DNA of 35,298 nucleotides from a bacterium (GTDB lineage: Bacteria > Patescibacteriota > Gracilibacteria > UBA4473): NCBI GenBank assembly GCA_018648585.1, contig JABGQW010000010.1:1-35298 (forward strand), written 5' to 3'. The translations under genes were made by a program, and so were the position numbers. The notes below the pieces were generated by a model. That model was not told the origin of the DNA, did not search any database, and saw only the letters and a program-made list of their open reading frames with translations. This document shows positions 31,643-35,298 of this stretch, piece by piece; positions within the stretch are counted from its first letter, which is position 1, and every line of letters begins with the position of its first letter.

Positions 31643-32374
31643 TTAATTCACACTAGCGTACCACAGACCTGATATTGCTACCGAGTCTGTTTCTGCATGT
31701 TTCCTTGGCAATGGAAAAAGGCCTTTGTTTGAGTTCTGGTTTAACACCAAGAATTCAGAATTTGCCAATTTCCAAACGGGTGCCTCTGTTCCAAACTTGA
31801 AATTTACCGTTGAATCCGCTTGTGTCTTGAATATAAAGCCAGGATCGTTGGTTTGATCCAACTGTACGGATAGTACGTTTCCTGCAATATTTCCAAGGAA
31901 TGATTCCAATTTTGGCAATGTGTTAACGGAATCGGGCATCGATTTCCAGTCCAGTTGTGTCAATTTTTTAATTGCTTGGTCGTGTCCAGCAATTAGGTCC
32001 GGAATAAAACTCTTCTCCGCGATTATGAAGTCTGTTCGGTTTCTTAAATAATAGCCAAGCATCCAGGCATCTTCCTCATCTATGAGTGAGAATATGGCAT
32101 CGGAATTTTCATTGATTATTTTTTTGAAATCAGCATTTCCCAGGACAGTTCTTCCCATTTTCATGATTGTGGCTTTGTTAGCGACAAGGAATGAATCGTT
32201 TTCAATAACAAACTGGATCACATCACTGTGATCATTTACTAAGGAGATTACATCTCCTTTTTGTAGAAGAGTTATGGTTCCTTTCGGAGCCAACAGGAAG
32301 AATGCAATTACAATTGCTACTAGCAGAGCGCCAACGCCTGCAAAAAAGTTTCGGTTAAAAAATTCTTTTTTCAT
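31643..32374 (-). CDS. Membrane-anchored protein of unknown function
   Basis: The 243-residue product has an N-terminal membrane helix (NFFAGVGALLVAIVIAFFLLAP, residues ~9-30) and a long extracytoplasmic region with no cysteines. The exported part is helical in its first two thirds (repeated D/N-rich helices such as VISLVNDHSDVIQFVIENDS and FKKIINENSDAIFSLIDEE) and strand-rich near the end (VWKLANSEFLVLNQN). I do not recognise a family. The 5' leader is unusually long (about 262 nt) with a strong hairpin and a near-consensus promoter, so expression is probably regulated after transcription start. Confidence 0.7.
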   Translation of the reverse strand: MKKEFFNRNFFAGVGALLVAIVIAFFLLAPKGTITLLQKGDVISLVNDHSDVIQFVIENDSFLVANKATIMKMGRTVLGNADFKKIINENSDAIFSLIDEEDAWMLGYYLRNRTDFIIAEKSFIPDLIAGHDQAIKKLTQLDWKSMPDSVNTLPKLESFLGNIAGNVLSVQLDQTNDPGFIFKTQADSTVNFKFGTEAPVWKLANSEFLVLNQNSNKGLFPLPRKHAETDSVAISGLWYASVN

Positions 32375-32423
32375 AATAAATTTGTTTAAAGGATTAAATT
32401 ATTAAATTATTAAAATTATATAT

Positions 32424-32487
32424 CTGAGCGTGAAACCCTGAGTCGCGTCGACCCACGATATCACACTCAGACCGGGAGAAATCTCCC
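32424..32487 (-). promoter_or_regulatory. Leader hairpin upstream of the membrane-anchored gene
   Basis: On the minus strand CTGAGTGTGA (32461-32470) pairs with TCACGCTCAG (32424-32433) over ten bases, with an internal loop and an inner stem GGGTCG/CGACTC (32440-32454). The G·U pairs favour the minus strand RNA. A small hairpin GGGAG/CTCCC (32474-32487) precedes it. A 17-codon upstream frame (32547-32600) lies further 5'. The family is unknown; it could be a regulatory leader or a binding site. Confidence 0.5.
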
Positions 32488-32642
32488 AACCTTTAAAACA
32501 TTTAAAATGAAATTTTTTTGGTACGCCGTGTTTTCAAAGAACAACATCAAATAGAAAGATCTGCCTTTGTAGATGGAGCGTCCGAAGAGTTTCCAGCCAT
32601 TTCAAAGGCAAATGAGTTTATTTGATTTAAAAGAACATATGT

Positions 32643-32671
32643 ATTATATATCCCTTTTGAGGATTTGTCAA
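32643..32671 (-). promoter_or_regulatory. Consensus promoter of the membrane-anchored gene
   Basis: On the minus strand a perfect TTGACA (32666-32671), a 17-base spacer and a perfect TATAAT (32643-32648), the best match to consensus in the window. It ends ten bases from the insertion sequence. Confidence 0.9.
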
Positions 32672-32680
32672 TACTTTTTC

Positions 32681-34002
32681 CTAAAAAGTCCTAAGTTTTT
32701 GAACCCAAAAAATGCGGGAACCATGATGTATAAAGGAAAAAACGGAGTATAATATAGAACGAAAGAACCCATTTTATAACCCGTTTTTTCATGAATAAAT
32801 ATATCCTTGATTCCATAAAAAACAACACGAAAACGGTGTTTCTGAAAATGAGTGTTCCCCAGAAAAAAGCGCTCACCTTAATGATAAAGCGCATATTTCA
32901 AACGGGAAGCGGGATTTTGCAGCATTTGGGCGACGGAAGTAAACAACTCCCCAAAACAATTGCTCAAAAATTCTCACGACATCTTGGAAATCTTGATTTA
33001 CTAAATCCTGTGGAAAGTTTTTCTGACCGTCAAATTTTAAAATATTTACCTAAAGATGGTGTTATCGCGTACGATTTAACGGATATTGCGAAACCTACAG
33101 CAAAGAAAATTGAAAATATGACCATGGCGTTTGATGGGAGTCAGCGACGAAAAGGACGCGGATTTTTTGTACACGGAGTGGGATTCGGGAACCTCTTGTG
33201 GCGGCTCAGAATGCATGATAATACACGCCATTGCTTGCCTCAGATACGGAAAGAGATTCTTACTAAATTGATAAAACTAACGAAAATGCGAAACCCAATT
33301 TTCGCCTTAGATCGAGGAAATGATGACCGAAAATTATTTGAATTTTTAAGTGAGAAATCTACTCGATTTATCGTGCGCTTGAAGTGTGATCGACATGTTA
33401 TTTTTAGCGAAACAGGAGAAACTAAGCGAGTCGATCAAATCCAGACAGGACGCTACAAAGTCCTTATTTCCAAAGACGGAACGGAACAACGAAAAACCCC
33501 AGAATATTGTTCATATCAGCTCGTTATTTTTCAAAAACAAAAATCTAAAAAATCACCGATTCGTCTCCTGATCTCGAACAATTTAGATCCAGAAAACGAA
33601 CTCACTAATAAGCAAATTATAAATCTATATCTACAATGCTGGGGAGTCGAGAATTCTTTTAAGCAGATAAAATCTACTTTAAACCTTGAAGATATTTGAG
33701 TTTTAAAGTTCAAAAAATTTCAGAATTTTGTTTCGCTGTTGCATTTTTGTTCGTTGTTGAACGAATTATTGCTCGCACGCGTGCAGGAAAATATAAAAAT
33801 CTTTCAAAATATATCGCTTACAAAAATATTCTATGAATATAAAAAATTCCTAAAACGGTACACCCTGACTATCAATTCTCACTCTTTCTTTCGTTTTCTG
33901 CAAAAGATTTTTCCGACTTTTTCCGTTTACAGAAAAAAGCCCAAAACTCAATCACAGCCTTCCTTGTTTCAATTCTTACATGAAAAACTTAGGACTTTTT
34001 AG
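32681..34002 (+). mobile_element. IS4-type insertion sequence (1,322 bp, decayed)
   Basis: Perfect 20-bp terminal inverted repeats, CTAAAAAGTCCTAAGTTTTT, lie at 32681-32700 and 33983-34002. They are flanked by a 6-bp direct repeat TTTTTC (32675-32680 and 34003-34008) that is probably the target-site duplication. The single transposase gene fills the space and its stop codon lies inside the right repeat. The intact ends show a recent insertion, while the transposase is mutated. Confidence 0.9.
32791..34002 (+). pseudogene. IS4-type DDE transposase, inactivated
   Basis: The first 302 codons (32791-33699) carry the DDE catalytic residues: YDLTDIAKP (first D), FALDRGNDD (second D), and the E of WGVENSFKQIK. 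A TGA at 33697-33699 interrupts the same frame right after LNLEDI, where related proteins read LEDxRV; CGA to TGA is the simplest change. The frame then continues open to TAG at 34000-34002 with the remaining C-terminal helices. The Y-x2-R-x3-E-x6-K signature of IS4 transposases is also altered: the expected Arg is Cys (YLQCWGVENSFKQIK), again a single C-to-T change. Both suggest a decayed gene that no longer moves on its own. Alternatively TGA might be read through. Confidence 0.82.
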
Positions 34003-34081
34003 TTTTTCATTTTGTCAAACATATTTCGAAAAAACGCAAAAACCAGACTTCTCAAAAAGATCCATTTTTTGATTCTTGCGA

Positions 34082-34399
34082 TCAAAATCCAAAATTCTGG
34101 AAAAAATATTTTTTCTTTTTCTCGAGAAAATCTCGTGAAATTTCACCAATTTCTCCGAGAATGAGTTTTTTATTTAGCGTTGCGATCTTGTTAAATCTGA
34201 TCGTCGAATCAACTTTCAAGCCGTTTTCGGCGGATTTTTTTATCGGCAATCCGTCGGATTTTTGGTGTGAACTGATGAACGCGACGATGAGATCAGCGGT
34301 TTCATTTTTTGCGGAAATAATCAGCGCGGGACGGATTTTTGTCGAAGTCAAATCGGTGAATGGGAACGGAATTAAAACGATTTTTCCAAACTCAAACAT
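34082..34399 (-). CDS. MazF/PemK-type toxin
   Basis: The 105-residue product belongs to the CcdB/PemK fold of sequence-specific mRNA interferases. FGKIVLIPFPFTDLTSTKIRPALIIS is the family's N-terminal signature, with the conserved Arg-Pro of the active site (RPALI), then VAFISSH in strand 3. ATG 34399 was chosen over 34417 because it creates an 8-base overlap (ATGTTTGA) with the antitoxin stop, typical of coupled toxin-antitoxin pairs. It would cleave RNA when the labile antitoxin is degraded. It is located just outside the insertion sequence. Confidence 0.88.
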   Translation of the reverse strand: MFEFGKIVLIPFPFTDLTSTKIRPALIISAKNETADLIVAFISSHQKSDGLPIKKSAENGLKVDSTIRFNKIATLNKKLILGEIGEISRDFLEKKKKYFFQNFGF

Positions 34400-34628
34400 A
34401 TCGTTTTTTGAGATCATTTAAATGATAAATATCTGGTTCTGTTGCCAAAAAATCAAAACTGGCGGAGTGTGTATTTATTTCAGAAATGGGAATTTCCGTT
34501 TCGTCAATTTCAGGAAAAGGAACAATGAGAATATCTTGCCGGACTGCAATAATTTTTTTCCCGTATTTTACCTGTTTGACAATGTCCGCAAAATTATTGC
34601 GCGCCTGCGTTTTTGTGTAAGAAATCAT
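34392..34628 (-). CDS. Antitoxin of the MazF-type module (Phd/YefM-like)
   Basis: The 78-residue product begins ISYTKTQARNNFADIVKQVKYG, which resembles the Phd/YefM DNA-binding N-terminus (a strand followed by the AR.NF...V helix), then IIAVRQDILIVPFPE. The C-terminal ~30 residues are acidic and probably unfolded until they bind and block the toxin. Pairing of a Phd-like antitoxin with a MazF-like toxin is a known mix-and-match arrangement. The promoter lies just upstream and contains paired TTGTAC sequences, a likely operator for the complex. Confidence 0.85.
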   Translation of the reverse strand: MISYTKTQARNNFADIVKQVKYGKKIIAVRQDILIVPFPEIDETEIPISEINTHSASFDFLATEPDIYHLNDLKKRYV

Positions 34629-34656
34629 CGTTTTTTTGAAATTTTATTTCGTACAA

Positions 34657-34685
34657 ATTGTACAAAATGGCAGATTTTTTGTCAA
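34657..34685 (-). promoter_or_regulatory. Toxin-antitoxin promoter with operator
   Basis: On the minus strand TTGACA (34680-34685), a 17-base spacer and TACAAT (34657-34662). TTGTACAA covers the -10, with a second TTGTAC right after it, a probable binding site for autorepression. Confidence 0.8.
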
Positions 34686-34752
34686 ATTTGTTGTGTTTTT
34701 GAGTCCGGAATTGGCGAACTCAACAACGAATAAAGTTTTTCCTTGGTTTTTC

Positions 34753-34781
34753 TTGATTTATTTTTTTAAAACTGGTAGAAT
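34753..34781 (+). promoter_or_regulatory. Extended -10 promoter, paralogue of the one at 30008
   Basis: TTGATT (34753-34758), a 17-base spacer and TAGAAT (34776-34781) preceded by TGG. The leader ends AACAAAAAAATGAAAAATCTT, as at 30081. Confidence 0.78.
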
Positions 34782-34819
34782 ATCTTGATTTCTCATTCAT
34801 AATTTATAAAAACAAAAAA

Positions 34820-35298
34820 ATGAAAAATCTTTTCTCGGTTTCGGCGTCTCGACAAATCGGGACAAAACATATTTTCCGGATTGGCTCAATTGATTCCGGA
34901 CGCGCAGCAACAAAAGAAATGGCAGCGCAGCCAGACCCAGTTCCTGTGGATTTGACGAATTATTTCGCAAAAGTAAAAAAAGGCGAATATTTCTCAATCA
35001 CAAAACGAACGGAAATGAAAGCAAATCCTGAAGCAAAAAAAGGAGTTGCGGCTTTGCAGCAGGTTTTGAAAGATGGTGGACTTTTTGATGCAGCGGAAGC
35101 TGAATTGAAAAATGCCGATTCCGAATTTCGAAAAGCGATTGAAAAAATAGAAGCAGTTGCCGGAAAAAAATTGTTCGGATATTCGTTGGCAGCATTTGAT
35201 AAAAATCAAAAATTGTCGCAGAGTTCCGACGGAGATTACGGACATTCGACGCGACTGGGAGTGGCGTATTTGCAGTGGAAATACGGTGCAAAAGTTGA
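34820..35298 (+). CDS. Probable surface protein with MKNL(F/Y)SVS start (partial)
   Basis: The frame is open from ATG 34820 to the end of the window (159 complete codons). The N-terminus MKNLFSVSASR matches MKNLYSVSVAS of the gene at 30081, and the promoter and leader are near-copies as well. The middle is helical (about residues 72-115). The last visible part, SSDGDYGHSTRLGVAYLQWKYGA, has the G..T...V..LQ pattern of peptidoglycan-binding type 1 domains. Together with the LysM-like start of its paralogue, this suggests cell-wall association. The missing 3' end could hold a catalytic or repeat domain. Its identity is uncertain. Confidence 0.68.
   Translation, partial: MKNLFSVSASRQIGTKHIFRIGSIDSGRAATKEMAAQPDPVPVDLTNYFAKVKKGEYFSITKRTEMKANPEAKKGVAALQQVLKDGGLFDAAEAELKNADSEFRKAIEKIEAVAGKKLFGYSLAAFDKNQKLSQSSDGDYGHSTRLGVAYLQWKYGAKV

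Noticed and set aside
32791-34002. TGA read as glycine (code 25) in the window
   Set aside because: Several genes (thrS, the gene ending 26082, the VirB2-like gene) end properly at TGA, and the IS TGA is best explained as CGA mutated to TGA.

Overview
The window is a piece of a bacterial chromosome. It begins inside the 3' end of a 23S rRNA gene, followed by 5S rRNA, and then carries mostly single genes on both strands. The AT-rich sequence with long A/T runs, RNase J, a KhpB/Jag-type RNA-binding protein, a TrbC/VirB2-like small membrane protein, a subfamily-2 OMP decarboxylase, a shortened AlaRS, and many genes whose -10 box sits only about 7-11 bases before the ATG together suggest Candidate Phyla Radiation (Patescibacteria), perhaps a Peregrinibacteria-like lineage. 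This placement is an inference. TGA acts as a stop (for example thrS and the gene at 25450), so the TGA=Gly code of Gracilibacteria/Absconditabacteria is not in use.

Layout. 1-518: 23S and 5S rRNA. 599-3435: a small membrane protein, a holin-like protein, and RNase J with a possible structured leader. 3471-5446: a methyltransferase-like gene split by a frameshift at an A8 run. 5443-6241: a TrmB-type regulator with a palindromic operator. 6309-11487: an island that differs from the rest in style. It holds a structured leader of about 450 nt, a protein of unknown family, a MoxR-type AAA+ ATPase (split at a G9 run), a von Willebrand A (VWA) protein, possible micro-ORFs, and a hairpin-rich non-coding segment of about 600 nt with its own promoter and terminator. 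11491-13628: a large acidic, helical protein. 13724-21503: gap, thrS, two Cys-rich secreted proteins, an anchored NTF2-like protein, tRNA-Leu(GAG), pyrF and alaS. 21585-22981: khpB, a VirB2-like protein and a hypothetical protein. 23201-29911: fusA, a small alpha/beta hydrolase, phosphomannomutase, a secreted protein, a nest of short repeats, and miaB. 30008 to the end: a LysM-like repeat protein, a membrane-anchored protein with a long leader, a decayed IS4-type insertion sequence with intact ends, a Phd/MazF-type toxin-antitoxin pair, and the start of a paralogue of the repeat protein's N-terminal module.

How it works together. Most genes are core housekeeping with individual promoters. The clearest regulatory discovery is upstream of thrS. 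A 14-codon leader peptide with five consecutive threonine codons lies just before three mutually exclusive RNA segments that end in a rho-independent terminator, so thrS looks controlled by classical ribosome-mediated attenuation. The best candidate for an undescribed system is the 6.3-11.5 kb island. Two of its genes start at near-identical hairpins whose stems covary, and its MoxR/VWA pair is bracketed by large structured RNAs.
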